Of a stretch of DNA of 64,000 nt, positions 1 through 11,039 are shown one piece after another (the stretch's first letter is position 1; every line of letters begins with the position of its first letter). The position numbers and the translations under genes were made by a program. The notes below the pieces were generated by a model. It searched no databases and had not been told where the DNA came from. It worked only from the letters and a program-made list of their open reading frames with translations. The stretch comes from Gnetum montanum (lineage: Eukaryota > Streptophyta > Gnetopsida > Gnetales > Gnetaceae), in the NCBI GenBank assembly GCA_015680685.1, contig MNCI01010150.1, positions 568,345-632,344 on the forward strand, read 5' to 3'.

Positions 1-710
1 TCTAAGAGCGTATCAATGTGCAGACATTACTTTACAAACTTCCTCTGGTATTTTGTTTGTACTCTACTAACTCAAATGTTGGTTGTTTATGAATATGAAA
101 TAAATTCTTATTCTATGTTTATTGAACTCAAAGTATACAAAGTTCTAAAATTGTTCTTCTTTATGAAAGTCACATTTATCATTAAATGGCCAATCTTTTT
201 CTTAGTTAGTTTATGATTTTTTGGAATTCTTGTTTAAGAATTGTGGTAGTACAATAATGTTGATAATTTTTGTACACAATGATGAGGTTTAGGTATTTCC
301 ATCTACAGATGCTTAATATGTACTTTTGAAATTATTGGAAGTTATTAAATAATTGAAACATTGCTACTTTTTGCTACTTGAAATTGCTATTAATTGCTTG
401 CTAGTTAATGATTATGGATGATTTTAGTGTTTGCTAAGTATGTAAGCTTAGTTATCTTGTTCACTATATTATAGCAAATTATTCATGTTGGACCTGTAAT
501 AGTTAACCGCTTTGTGTTCCTTTATATTGGATGTCTCACATTATGTTTTATGTTTTACTTATAGTGTTATGATGTTAACACTGTGCCTAGGCATGCTAAA
601 AGTGTTGTAAAGCTATAGTATAAATAAGCCAAATAGCAAATTGATATTTTAATTTTACAATAATCATAATTTAGTAAATGATTACTTGATTGAATTAGAT
701 ATTGAATTAG
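1..710. other. AT-rich DNA, no gene seen
   Basis: No coding or RNA feature can be supported here. The only open frame, at 16-216, is short, hydrophobic and AT-driven, with no recognisable motif. Confidence 0.5.
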
Positions 711-1290
711 TTGATATCTAAACTATCTTATTTCCATTTTTGTGCCTTATCCTCTCTCATTTAAACATATTTAGTAATTTTTCATCTATGACCTTGCATA
801 TGTTACTTTTTTCTGGCCCATTCTCTCTCATCAAAACATATTTATTAACTATTAATCTATGACCTTGCATATGTCATTTTTGTTCCCTATTCTCTCTCCT
901 CAAAACATATGTATCAACTGTTGATCTATGACCTTGCATATGTCATTTTTTGTGCCTTGTTCTCTCTCATTGGAACTTATTCAATAGCACTTAATATCTA
1001 AATTAGCCTATGTCACTTTTTTATGCAATATTATGTCTCTTTTATGTGCCATATTATGTCTCATCCCAACATACTTAATCATAGGTGATCTATGACCTTG
1101 CATATGTCATTTTTTATGTCTTATTCTTTCTTAACTAAACATATTTAGTAGTAGTTGATAGCTAAACTAGATTATTTTCATTTTTTATGCCTTATTCTCT
1201 CTCATCCTTTCATATTTAGCAACTGTTGATCTATGACCTTGCATATGTTAATTTTTTGTGCCTTATTCTCTCTCATTGGAATGTATTCAT
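711..1290. repeat. Degenerate tandem repeat, ~70 bp unit
   Basis: About eight diverged units repeat with a period near 70 bp. The phrase ATCTATGACCTTGCATATG recurs at 784, 855, 924, 1088 and 1229. A second unit type lacks it and carries GATATCTAAACTAG-like sequence instead (about 711, 990 and 1156). Both types share the tail GCCTTATTCTCTCTCAT. The gaps of 164 and 141 bp are filled by the second type, so the array appears to mix two unit classes. No coding potential is seen. Confidence 0.75.
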
Positions 1291-1449
1291 TAATAGATAA
1301 ACCATCACATAACACATGTCTATAAATTCTAAAGCTATCAAAAACTATCCAAAGTTATTATTCACACTAATATTTCTTCTTACTAATACAAAGTATCATA
1401 AACTATTTCTTGGTTCTACCATAGTTATTAGATAAATATATTTTCCTAT

Positions 1450-2010
1450 AAAGAAGGTTGCTTAGACCAACAACCTTCAAATATACATTATGAAGTGAAA
1501 ATTTCCATGGTAGCAAGCTAAAATTCTAACTAATTACAGGTCTTAAAGCATTAGTAATGTAATTTAGAAAATAATTTAGAGTATTTTAAATGGGTTGCTT
1601 GGTCGAGTAACCTGAAAACCATAACTTCAAGGATGAAAATATTTCTTGATCATATAGCCTTATCACTTATTAGTATCAATTGGGCTAGGCATTTCAAAAA
1701 TCAAGGTCTTGAAGTACAGTTGCCTAAGTGGACAACCTTCAAACTTGACTGTATGAAATTACCAATGAAGGAAACAATATGGATTACTTAGGTAAGCAAC
1801 CTAGAGATCATGAGTAAGTAATAAATATGGACAATCAATGAATAAGGATGAGAAATAAAATCACTTAAAATAGAGCAAAGAAAATGGGTTGCTTGAGCGA
1901 GCAACCTAGAGATCATGGATGAGCAATAAATATGGGTCAAAAATAGAAGTGCTTAAAATAGAGCAAAGAATATGGGTTACTTGGGGGATAAACCTATACA
2001 TCATGCCATC
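1450..2010. repeat. Dispersed short palindromes (GGTTGCT..AGCAACC)
   Basis: A stem-loop-like motif recurs at about 1455, 1595, 1719, 1785, 1886 and 1974. The clearest copy (1886-1905) has arms GGTTGCT and AGCAACC around TGAGCG. Around 1783-1990 the motif lies in two longer direct repeats of about 95-100 bp that share AGAGATCATG and AAAATAGAGCAAAGAA. Related motifs reappear past element A, near 11850 and 12077, so A inserted within one repeat field. Confidence 0.6.
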
Positions 2011-2044
2011 AAGAATAAAAATATTTTCCAATCTTATAATACTC

Positions 2045-2874
2045 TGATGAGTCATCATTTAGGCAACCACGATATTGCATACGCTATATTGTAGCCTAGT
2101 TGTGATATTGTGTATGCGATATCACAGCCTGTCTCCTCATCTATAAATAAGAGGTAGGTAGTTCCGATAGAAAAGAGGAGTCAGTTTTAGAGTTATTTTT
2201 GATTTTAGTTTTCATATTTCTCTCAACCCTTTTCCTCCCAGTGTATGCCCGCAGTGTGGTGATTGTAATTCTACGGAACCTTTATTCAAGTGTGATGTAC
2301 TTGGACACGCACATGACCGGCAATAAAGATCAAGATTACTTCATCATTGTAGCATTCACTTAGCTTAATCATTTAATTAATTGTTATTTACTGCTTTCTT
2401 AGTTAATACCTTTTCACCCTAAACTTCTGTTAAACGTAGAATGAGGACAACTTGATTACGAGCATTTAAGTGTGACTACTTGGTAACCCAGTAGCGTACC
2501 TAGGATCTGCGCTTGGTAATCCCAGTGGTAATTGTGCAAAAAGTCCAAGATGTGTATGGATAGTCAAGGAATGGATGCTCATTGCACTTAGGCTAGCTTA
2601 GACTCTCTCTCTCACCCTTTCTCTCTTAACTTAGTGAATATTTTTTCTCATTGCCTTGAGGAGTAGCATTAGCATAGAAACACATCATACACCTCACTCT
2701 AGACTAAACCATACATGATAAAGCTAATACTAGTCTAGGTGGGAAGACAGTGAACTGTGACCTAAGGCTAACTGTCTAAATGCCACAACTAGTCTATCTG
2801 CGGAGTTCGACCAGATCGCGTGTGTAACGCTCGTATTCGTATGGTTGAGTGTAGGGGTACCTCGCCACTCATCA
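2045..2874 (+). repeat. 5' LTR of element A
   Basis: 830 bp LTR with terminal inverted repeats TGATGAGT/ACTCATCA. It contains two U3 palindromes, a TATA box and an AATAAA signal at 2322-2327. The 3' LTR is 32 bp shorter, mainly because it has only one palindrome module in U3. Confidence 0.93.
2066..2149 (+). promoter_or_regulatory. LTR promoter: two palindromes plus TATA box
   Basis: Two imperfect palindromes lie in tandem. The second, at 2102-2125, has arms GTGATATTG and CGATATCAC. A TATA box TATAAATA follows at 2142-2149, 16 bp after that palindrome. The same 16 bp spacing is seen in A's 3' LTR, the solo LTR, B and D. The promoter role is inferred from this arrangement. Confidence 0.75.
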
Positions 2875-2875
2875 T

Positions 2876-2896
2876 TGGCACCGTTGTCGGGGATGG
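2876..2896 (+). other. Primer binding site, tRNA-Asp type
   Basis: TGGCACCGTTGTCGGGGATGG begins two bases after the LTR end. It is close to the complement of the plant tRNA-Asp 3' end, the primer used by Athila-like gypsy elements (established knowledge; the match was judged by eye). Confidence 0.8.
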
Positions 2897-3015
2897 TGCT
2901 AGTTATCTAGATTAGTTATATCATACAAGGTCGCTGTAAAGGAATTAACGATATATATTTTAGAAAGAAATAATTATACAAAGTCACATATAAATTCACA
3001 TACAATTTCACAACC

Positions 3016-4998
3016 ATGGCTCTCCTACAAGACTATGATAATGCCACACCTAGTGAGGAAATTCATAGGAGAACCAATGAATTATATGGCAGCGAAGATT
3101 GGAGTACGCAACCTGAAGCAGGGGTTTCTTATAAGCATAAATGAAAGCAACGTCATCCCAATGCATGAAAGCATAACTTACTTGATGATGATGAACCCCT
3201 ACTGGCCACTACAATTTTAACGCAAATACAAGAGGCTATTCGAATCTCATGTAGGCATCGTAAAGAGAGTTGTCTACCCAGGCTCGATTTAAACAACTTC
3301 CCTAATTTCTCAAGATGCTATGACTTAGATCCGCATCAACATTTACAAGCCTTCTACGATACCTGCACATGGAACAACATTGATAATGGTTGGCAAAAAC
3401 TCAAGCTCTTCCCTATGACACTCGTTGGCCAAGCAAAAGTATGGTATAGATCATTAAAACCAAATTCAATACAACATTGGCCAAAAATAGTAGAACTCTT
3501 TAGCGAAAGATATCAAACTTGTGCAAGAGTGTCAGCCTTGAGGAAACAAATCCAAGAATGGAAACAAGCACAACATGAACCCTTGGACATGGCCTTAGAA
3601 AGATATTATGCACTGTTAAACAACTATCTAGGCCATGAGTTCTCTGAGGAAAGGCTAATGTACCATATCATTGATGGGCTTCGTGATGAAACAAGAGAGA
3701 CCTTAGGAATGTATGCCCAGGGTCAACTATACAAACTATGAACCCATCAAGTCCATAAGCTTATTAAGCAGGTAGCAAAAGAGGAAGGAGAAATGGCTAG
3801 ATGGGAGAGTGTTGAAAAACATCAACGGGACCAAAATCTCAACTTAACAAAGGTCCATAATCACAAAAAGGAGAAATCAACCAATCTCAAGGAGGAAAAA
3901 TCATCTTTGCTAGTACCACAATCATTAGAGGAAGTCGAGGAAAATATTAATAAGATGTTGGAATGGATGCATAAAAAGTGTGGAGAATTTAGCGACATTA
4001 TTGGAGATAGAGTTTTGACAACCCGAGAAGCAGGACAAAGTATCAAAAGACAATCAGAAAGAAGGGATAAGGAAAATAAGAGATCAACTGCCAATCACAT
4101 GTATGAATGCAACATTTGCCTGTATGATCATCCCAAGGGCCAGTGCCCAATCTTGTTACATTTATACGAGCATTGGGGTAACACGTTACACCCAGAGGTC
4201 ATACAGAGATACTGTGTTTGATCATAGTGGCAACAATCCTAGTTGTGGGGGAAGCCACCCCTAAACTGGAGACACCCTTCATATCATCTGAATCCAAATG
4301 CTTATCTCGTCCAATACCCTATTTCTCCAATTGGGCCAACATACCCTATCTCACCACATTATCATTCTCCTCAATACTATCAACCCATGTCCTCAACACA
4401 ACCACCACCTTATGCACCTTACACTTCTTCTAACTTTCAACATTCTCATCCTTTCCCTCCTACATCACCACCAACTGTTCCTAAGGTGTTTGCACCATAG
4501 CAACAACCTCCAAACGTTTCTTGTGCTACTATTGCCAATACTAGCGAGAGACCTCAGCAACATAGAAGGTGTCCCTTCTTTAGAAATGACCCTAGGAAGG
4601 GACAACATAATTCCAAGGCCACTGCATCCTCCAACTCAGCACAAGTCCAACATTGTGGTGCACCCTTATCTTCGAACCCAACGCCTCATGTTACTTCATC
4701 AAGACCACCAATCAACACTCCAACAACCATACGACCCAATGAACACAGCCATGGAAGGCAACATCCCGATCCTTGCATACCATCTTACGATCACAAACAT
4801 CATAGTGGGTCAACACCTTACCCAAGAACCACATCATACAAATTGCCCCACTATGCTTACTATAATCAAGTGTGTGAACCCCAATGGGGTAAGTATGACC
4901 AAGTTTCGATATTTTCAACATGCAAGGATCCTCATCTTTTAACTATTAATCCTTGCCATGCTCAAATGTTTAGTTATGGGGGATATCCCCCATTCTAG
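3016..4998 (+). pseudogene. gag: Gag polyprotein of element A, broken by stops
   Basis: One frame of 660 codons runs from the ATG at 3016 to TAG at 4996, with no frameshift seen. It is interrupted by premature stops at 3142, 3739, 4219, 4225 and 4498. Residues ~86-235 match the plant Retrotrans_gag domain (capsid region, with WYRSLKP, RKQIQEWKQ and the ALERYYALLN-to-YHIIDGL stretch). Residues 365-377 form a CX2CX3HX4C zinc-knuckle-like motif (CNICLYDHPKGQC). Residues ~400-660 are a Pro/Tyr/His-rich tail. Gag would assemble the cytoplasmic particle that packages element RNA. The Ser-rich N-terminal segment present in C and D is missing here and in B. Copy B still has CGA or CAG at three of the stop positions, so these are C-to-T changes. 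Confidence 0.88.
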
Positions 4999-6390
4999 TA
5001 ACAAGCAGGATTAATAACTACTTTTTATTTTCTTTAATCTTACAACTTTTTTGTTTTCCAGTTCTTCAGTTTTCAATTTCTTGTTTTATCATTTTGTCTT
5101 TTTATCTTTTTACGCGTTTGTAAGTAATCTCATCTACAAATAAAACACTCATGTGGATCGTTGGTTGAGGTGTGTTCTATGTTATCGAGTCTCGAGTGAT
5201 CAATTATTTGGACAGTGAGCCCATTACACCCACTCATCCATTCTACAGATAAGAGGTTCTGTTCGAGGGTACAGTGATATTCTTGACATTCTAAAAACTT
5301 AAAATTAATTTTGTATTCATTGTACCCAGAATGCAGAAGGATGGACCAAGAGGGAATGATTAGGGTGTGACATCAAGGGGACTTGCAGATTCTCTTTGGT
5401 GACATCTGTGGGGGTTGTCATGCAACGTGGTTGTACTAAGATCCTTGTAGATCTAACAAAAAATGGGAGTAAGAGTAATCAAAAGGCACTTAAAAATCCA
5501 ATGCTGTTCTAGGGGGTCCCATTGGAAAGACATGCACCCATGCGTGATGGTTGGTGGCTTCTCTAGATTCAGCAATAAAAAAAAAAGAAGAAAGAAAAAA
5601 AAAACAAACAAAGGAAGTGCCACAAAACAAAAATCACTCCTCCCTTGAACAAAATGCCAAGTGATCGAATGCTTTGTTGTTTTGGTACTCTCATAGTCGC
5701 TCATCATGGGATGAAACAATGCAGTGTCACTGATTAGAGGAATGGACTTGGTCCTGATCTTGGAATGACAGGTTAATGACACATTAATCATGCTTTACAC
5801 ATAGAATTCATTGTGCCCTCGGTCAGTTACCTCATGTCCCAATCTCCACAATCCCTTCTATAGTTCATCTCATCTCACTGTTCGTGTAATTGTAACTTAT
5901 GTCGTGTGTAATGTAGAATTCTTACCTCATTCCGGTGATATTTACATGTGTGTGTTTTGTGGAACCAGTGTAAATTACATTTAACCCTTCGAGTGCCCAC
6001 GGACACTTTTAAGTGTGGTTATGCAAGGGCATTATAGGTTGGAACCTGCTTTGGGGAGGACCCACTTGCATAATTTTTGTAATTTGCACTCATGACCCAT
6101 CTTCCACACACCATTTATTACCCTTAGCATATTGCCAATGATTTTCTTTCCCTACTACTATCCCTCTAAATAATAATGTTCCTATGTACCATCACATGGC
6201 CTTTTTTCTCTCACTTACCACCTGAGGTTTTATTGATCAGTTACACCCACACATCATTATTCGTGCCTTTGAAACAAGCTAAATTACCTTAGAACCCCTT
6301 AAAAATAGCCCAATGTCCTAAGTTTACAACGTTGGTTTCAAGAAAATCTTCAAAAATTTGGTATTTTTCTTGTGCCTAATGTCACTAGGG
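4999..6390 (+). other. Spacer between gag and ORF2 of element A
   Basis: About 1.4 kb without a long sense frame, at the place where pol would sit in an autonomous element. No RT, RNase H or integrase motif was seen in any frame. The spacer can be followed in B, C and D. It includes a purine tract (about 5577-5612) and a stretch around 5945-6100 whose translation (IIGWNLLWGGPTC) is similar in B and D. Confidence 0.65.
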
Positions 6391-6449
6391 CCGCGATATC
6401 GCATACACGATGTATCGTACACGATATCGCATCCCATCTACCTATAAAT
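6391..6449 (+). promoter_or_regulatory. Internal promoter upstream of ORF2, element A
   Basis: GCGATATCGC occurs at 6393-6402 and again, preceded by GTACA, up to 6430. Together they form a palindrome-like block. A TATA box (TATAAATA) follows 12 bp later at 6443. The block closely resembles the U3 palindrome of A's 3' LTR (9927-9950), which also sits just before a TATA box. Transcription from here would produce an ORF2 message separate from gag (inference). Confidence 0.65.
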
Positions 6450-6922
6450 AGCATAGCTCCCACACAACACTTAGCATGATTTTTCATAATTCACACGGGG
6501 GAACTTTTCGAATTTTTTCTCTACGACTTGCGATTGTGTGACCCTTGCCTTTCTATCCATAACTCGCTTGCTGGTACTCCAATTTTCATTCCTCTTGAAC
6601 CTACTTGAACCCAGAGTGTTTAGTTTAGTCGTGGGGGAGGGGCACATGCTGAATAGTATATAACTTGTTTGGAATTTATCATCGCCTAAAGGACATTATC
6701 AAGGGTAATTAGCTATAACATTTAGAATAATTTTGCAAAAAATAATTGAATCCCTTTAGGTACATCAGGAAACTAAAATCGGAAACCACCTAAGTAAAAA
6801 GGACCCACTATTATAATCTTTTGGGAAACATCACATGGAGATAAAAGAAGTTAATTAATTAAGGCAAGTAGTAAGGTATAATTTAACTTCAGAAGCAACC
6901 TTACTAACACTTGGCCCCGTGT

Positions 6923-6930
6923 GATTGCAG
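6923..6930 (+). other. 3' splice-site-like sequence before ORF2
   Basis: GATTGCAG lies immediately before the ATG of ORF2. The same arrangement occurs in C (58303-58310) and as GATTATAG in B. Conservation across diverged copies suggests ORF2 is reached by splicing from an upstream leader exon (inference). The matching donor was not identified. Confidence 0.5.
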
Positions 6931-9738
6931 ATGGCCTCGAGACGAGAACAACAGAAAGGTCTTGCTCAAGGTGGAAGCAAATGACCTAGGAGAGGAGAAG
7001 AACAAGTCCCTACTGGACAACATGCAGAGCAGGAGGAAAAATCATTTAGTATTCACTAAGAAGACCCTGCTACTGAATAGTCTGGGTAGGTGGAAGGAGG
7101 AGCTGTTGCAGCGCTTGAACAGGGACAACATCTCACGTTACCGCAGGATTGTGTTCAGGCTATCCACGAAATATCCACATTCACTGTAATGATTGTGGAA
7201 TTAAACTTTGAATCCTTCATAGAATTTTCTTCTAAGGCTATTAGGGATCACCTCAAGGGGTCTCCCGTATGGCCTATCCTCTTTGAAAGTGGTGCCTAGT
7301 ACTTGGGAGAGACGTACCAGTTCTGGCACAATAGAGAACAAGGCACCATCATTAATATTTGTGGTGTGATAGTCGATTTCTCCTCCCAGGCCATTTTACA
7401 AGTGTTAAATGTTTCGAATATAGGGCCCAAGGTTTCTCAGTTGTCTACCCATTTAGACCTTGATGTGCGATGAGTTTGGTTGGAAAGGGCATATGGCAGG
7501 GATAAGACATTTGGAGAGTTGACAACGGACGAGAGGATCTACTTCAAAATTGGCATGTATCACCTCTTCCCCATGAAGGGCTTAAAAAGAATCTCAATGT
7601 TAAAAAGAATCTCAACGTATGCGACAAGAGGATATGTAGTGCTAATGGAAAAGGTTAATGCTATCCTGCCTCTCTATACTTGATGGAGATCTTGAGGCGG
7701 TTCGAGGAACGGAAGACAGGGAAGATGGTGTTGCCCTTCCATTGTCTTATCAGAAAGCTTTGCTGACATGCTGGTATTAGGGGGTACACTAATTATGTCC
7801 TCTGAAAAGCCCAAAAATGCTTCATATGCTAAATTGTTAAAGCCACCAACTGTAAGGAAAATCACTGGTGAGACACTAGGACCAAAACAAGAAGAAGAAC
7901 AGACTACTGGACCAACTGCAACTCAACTTGTAGGACCCAGCCAACTTCCAAGTATAGGATCCAACCAAAAACAGGAAGCAGGGCCTAGCATGGACCAAGA
8001 TCAACCACTGCCACCACAAGATTTTAGATCATCGATGAGCCATCTCAGGGCCATCGTTGAGATGGTCAGTTGGGGAAGTCGTGATGACACAAATCTCTTC
8101 CGTGTCATTGATGATGCCATACAGCCCATAATTTCTTTGGATCGTGCAAGGGGTGAAGTGTCTATTCATACAAGAGGAGAGGAAAGTACTTAGTCACAAT
8201 AGATCTCAGAAAATGTGACATCCTTCCAAGTGCAATTAGAAACTAGTGAAGGGGCCACTGTAGTGGTCATGCAACACCAAGATGCCGCGGGAGCTACAGA
8301 AGTGGTCGTAGACCACATTAAAGAATCATTCAATGTACCTATTGTACCATTGGTAGATCTCATGGGAGCACGGGATGCTCAATATCTGGATGAAACCTCA
8401 ATGAATCCTGTGGAACATGAGGATGCGCTTGATCAATTGCTACAAGCAGGACAAATAATGACGTCTCTATTTGATATCCCTCAGGATGTCATAGCAATTC
8501 AATCAGACCTCATTTCCACTAAGGGGAAGCTGGTCTTGATAGAGGTGAGGGCCAAGCATGTTGAAGTAGAAGTACAAAAATTGCAAGAAAAGCTCGTGGC
8601 CTTACAAGCAGCACAGTGGGACCCCTTGCAATTTGTTCTTGTAGACTAACTGGATAATTTCAAAACTGAGCAACTAACCAAGCTACTAACAGAGAATAAA
8701 AAGGAGGCTAAGGAAAAAGAGAAGGCTGTTTTGGATGCCTCTATAGCACAGGTGCAAACTCATGCGCATATCAAGGCTCTTAAGGCCTTATAGGAGGAAA
8801 ACAAGTAGACTGTTGCTGACAACCTTTGGTTGACCTATGTGGAGAAGTAAACGAATGTTCTGGAGGAACACTTTCATCAGTTGCAAGAAAAATTCATCTG
8901 AGTCAACCAATACATGAGCCGTTTAGCTAGGGAGAATCGAACCCTCTTAATGGAGGGGGTACGTGCAATTCGTCAAAAGATAGCTATCGAAATAAGTTCA
9001 TGGAAAAATGAGGCTAAACGGCATGAAAAGCTAAAGGAGCACTTTCGAGACCAGGTGGGGATGTACAAAAAGATCCTTGAGAAGGAGATCCATATGGCCA
9101 AGGCCCACATCAATGGTATAAGTGCTCAACACACTGACTGGAAAGCCATATTGGACACATATGCATTTTTCCACCAAGCGGAAGTTAAGAACTAGGACCT
9201 ACAGATCCAAGATCTTATAGAATACATGGAGCTAGCAAACTTACGATATGCCAACCTTGCCATGTTAATAGTAGGGTGCCTAAGAATAGAGGTTGAGCAA
9301 CAGGTAGCTACCACCCACATCAAATATGAAACAAAATTTGCAGAATGCAAGAAGTTCTTGCAAAAACTAGAGATTGCAAATTCTGAACTTGAGGTGGTGA
9401 AGGAAAGCTACCAAGGCCAAAAAGGTGTCACAATAGATTTGGCTTGATGGCTTGCAGATTTCCAAGAATACAGAGATAAAGCCAAAGCCTACGAGGAGGA
9501 ACGACGGGTATTCGTGGCTTGGTATGTCAAGGCCAATCAAATGTTTCCACAACTACCCTATTCGTGGAAGGTGCCAACTGCATCAAACATCGGAACATTG
9601 GCATGGATGGCACAAGACCCCTGGACCAAATAGGAGAAACTCCAGGCCATACTTCAATGCCATCAAGTCTCAAAACCTGGAGCACAAGACAAAGGAAAAG
9701 TGCCTATGGAGGAGCCACCGCCACCAGGAACTACATGA
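6931..9738 (+). pseudogene. ORF2 of element A, coiled-coil protein, broken
   Basis: About 935 codons run from ATG at 6931 to TGA at 9736-9738. Many stops and one compensated frameshift (about 7677-7810) interrupt the frame. Residues ~1-85 are Gly/Gln-rich. Residues ~87-240 form a globular region conserved in C and D (LNF..F.EF, LKGSPVWPI, YQFWHN, YFKIGMYHLFPMKGLKRIS). It loosely resembles the 'putative plant transposon protein' domain (PF20167), but this is a weak by-eye match. A Pro/Gln-rich linker follows, then SHLRAIVEMVSWGSRDD (~370). Residues ~520-840 are Glu/Lys/Leu-rich and probably a long coiled coil. The tail is EEPPPPGTT. It is not a pol or a typical envelope protein, and no membrane segment is evident. 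Function unknown. Confidence 0.75.
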
Positions 9739-9884
9739 GTTCCACCAATTTTGTAGCTCTAGAATTTTCTTTGTGTTGTGTCTCAATTTTTTTTCATTCC
9801 AAACTGTGGCATAAACCCATTTTCACCATCTAATAATCCCATACCTATCCATTGTGTAATCACTATAACTCAAGGATGAGTTTT

Positions 9885-9902
9885 CATTCAGTCATGGGGG
9901 TA
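9885..9902 (+). other. Polypurine tract of element A
   Basis: A short purine run containing ATGGGGG lies just before the 3' LTR, the usual place for plus-strand priming. It is weak by comparison with many elements but is found at the same position in B and D. Confidence 0.55.
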
Positions 9903-10700
9903 TGATGAGTCATCATTTAGGCAACCGCGATATCATGTACACGATATCGCAACCTATCTCCTCATCTATAAATAAGAGGTAGGCAGTTCTGATAGACAAG
10001 AGGAGTTAGTTTTAGAGTTAGTTTTGATTTTGGTTTTCATTTTTCTCTCAACCCTTTTCCTTCTAGTGTATGCCCGCAGTGTGGTGATTGTAATTGTACA
10101 TAACCTTTATTCGAGTGTGACATACTTGGACACGCACATGATTGGCAATAAAGATCGAGATTACTTCATCATTGTAGCATTCACTTAGCTTAATCATTTA
10201 ATTAATTGTTATTTACTTCTTTCTTAGTTAATACCTTCTCACCCTAAACTCCTGTTAAACGTGGAATGAGTATGACTTGATTACGACCATTTAAGTATGA
10301 CTACTTGGTAACCCAGTAGTGTACCTAGGATCTGCACTTGGTAATCCCAGTGGTAGTAGTGCAGGAAGTCCAAGATGTGGATAGATAGTCAAGGAACGGA
10401 TGCTCATTGCACTTAGGCTAGCTTAGACTCTCTCTCTATCACCCTTTCTCTCTTAGCTTAGTGAATATTATTTCCCATTGCCTTGAGGAGTAGCATTATC
10501 ATAGAAACACATCATACACCTCACTCTGGACTAAACCATACGTGAAAAAGCTAATACTAGTCCAGGTGGGAAGACAATGAACTGTGACCTAAGGCTAACT
10601 GTCTAGATGCCACAACTAGTCCATTTGCGGAGTTTGACTAGATCGCACGTGTAACGCTAGTATTCGTATGTTGAGTGTAGGGGTACCTCGCCACTCATCA
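9903..10700 (+). repeat. 3' LTR of element A
   Basis: 798 bp, TGATGAGT to ACTCATCA, followed by TACTC. One U3 palindrome lies at 9927-9950 (arms GCGATATC and GATATCGC around TGTACA), with the TATA box at 9967-9974 after a 16 bp gap. An AATAAA signal lies near 10147. Confidence 0.93.
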
Positions 10701-11039
10701 TACTCCTAGCTATATGAAACAAGTTGAATCAAACATCTCATACATTTTTTTGAAATCCTTAAACAATCACGTAGACACCATACCCTAGCATCTACCCTTT
10801 TATACTTATTAGTGAAGGAGATTCATCAAAACATACTTAGTTGAGCAGCCTCTTCATTTTTTTTGTATATCATTGGTCAATCCATGTTTGACTCATAACA
10901 AAAAAAATTTATACTTGATCATTCATGGTTTTTGATAGTACACATTGTTCTTCCATTTCATTTCTTTACGTGTCTACTAATCATACATTAATCATACAAG
11001 TTACAACATGCATCTATGCACATTTCCTAATGCTTCTAT

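Larger units (their letters stand above)
2045..10700 (+). mobile_element. LTR retrotransposon A (gag + ORF2, no pol)
   Basis: Full-length element of 8656 bp. Both LTRs start TGATGAGT and end ACTCATCA, and the insertion is flanked by a 5 bp duplication TACTC (2040-2044 and 10701-10705). The order is 5' LTR, primer binding site, gag frame, non-coding spacer with an internal promoter, ORF2, short polypurine tract, 3' LTR. No reverse transcriptase, RNase H, integrase or protease motif was recognised anywhere between the LTRs, so movement would need enzymes from a partner element (inference). Both reading frames are now interrupted by stop codons. The tRNA-Asp primer site is typical of Athila-like Ty3/gypsy elements, but lineage cannot be fixed without pol. 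Confidence 0.93.

Noticed and set aside
16-216. 66-codon open frame at the left edge
   Set aside because: Hydrophobic, AT-driven composition with no motif or context; expected by chance.
711-2010. CRISPR-like array
   Set aside because: Repeats are degenerate and lack unique regular spacers; the DNA is a plant nuclear repeat region.
3861-4921. Antisense frames over gag of A (3861-4094, 4712-4921)
   Set aside because: They lie opposite the recognisable gag frame and have no motif of their own.
5453-5791. 112-codon minus-strand frame with a Phe-rich run
   Set aside because: The Phe run is the translation of a purine tract; not conserved as a protein.
4999-6390. Possible pol in the gag-ORF2 spacer
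   Set aside because: No RT, RNase H or integrase signature in any frame of A, B, C or D.
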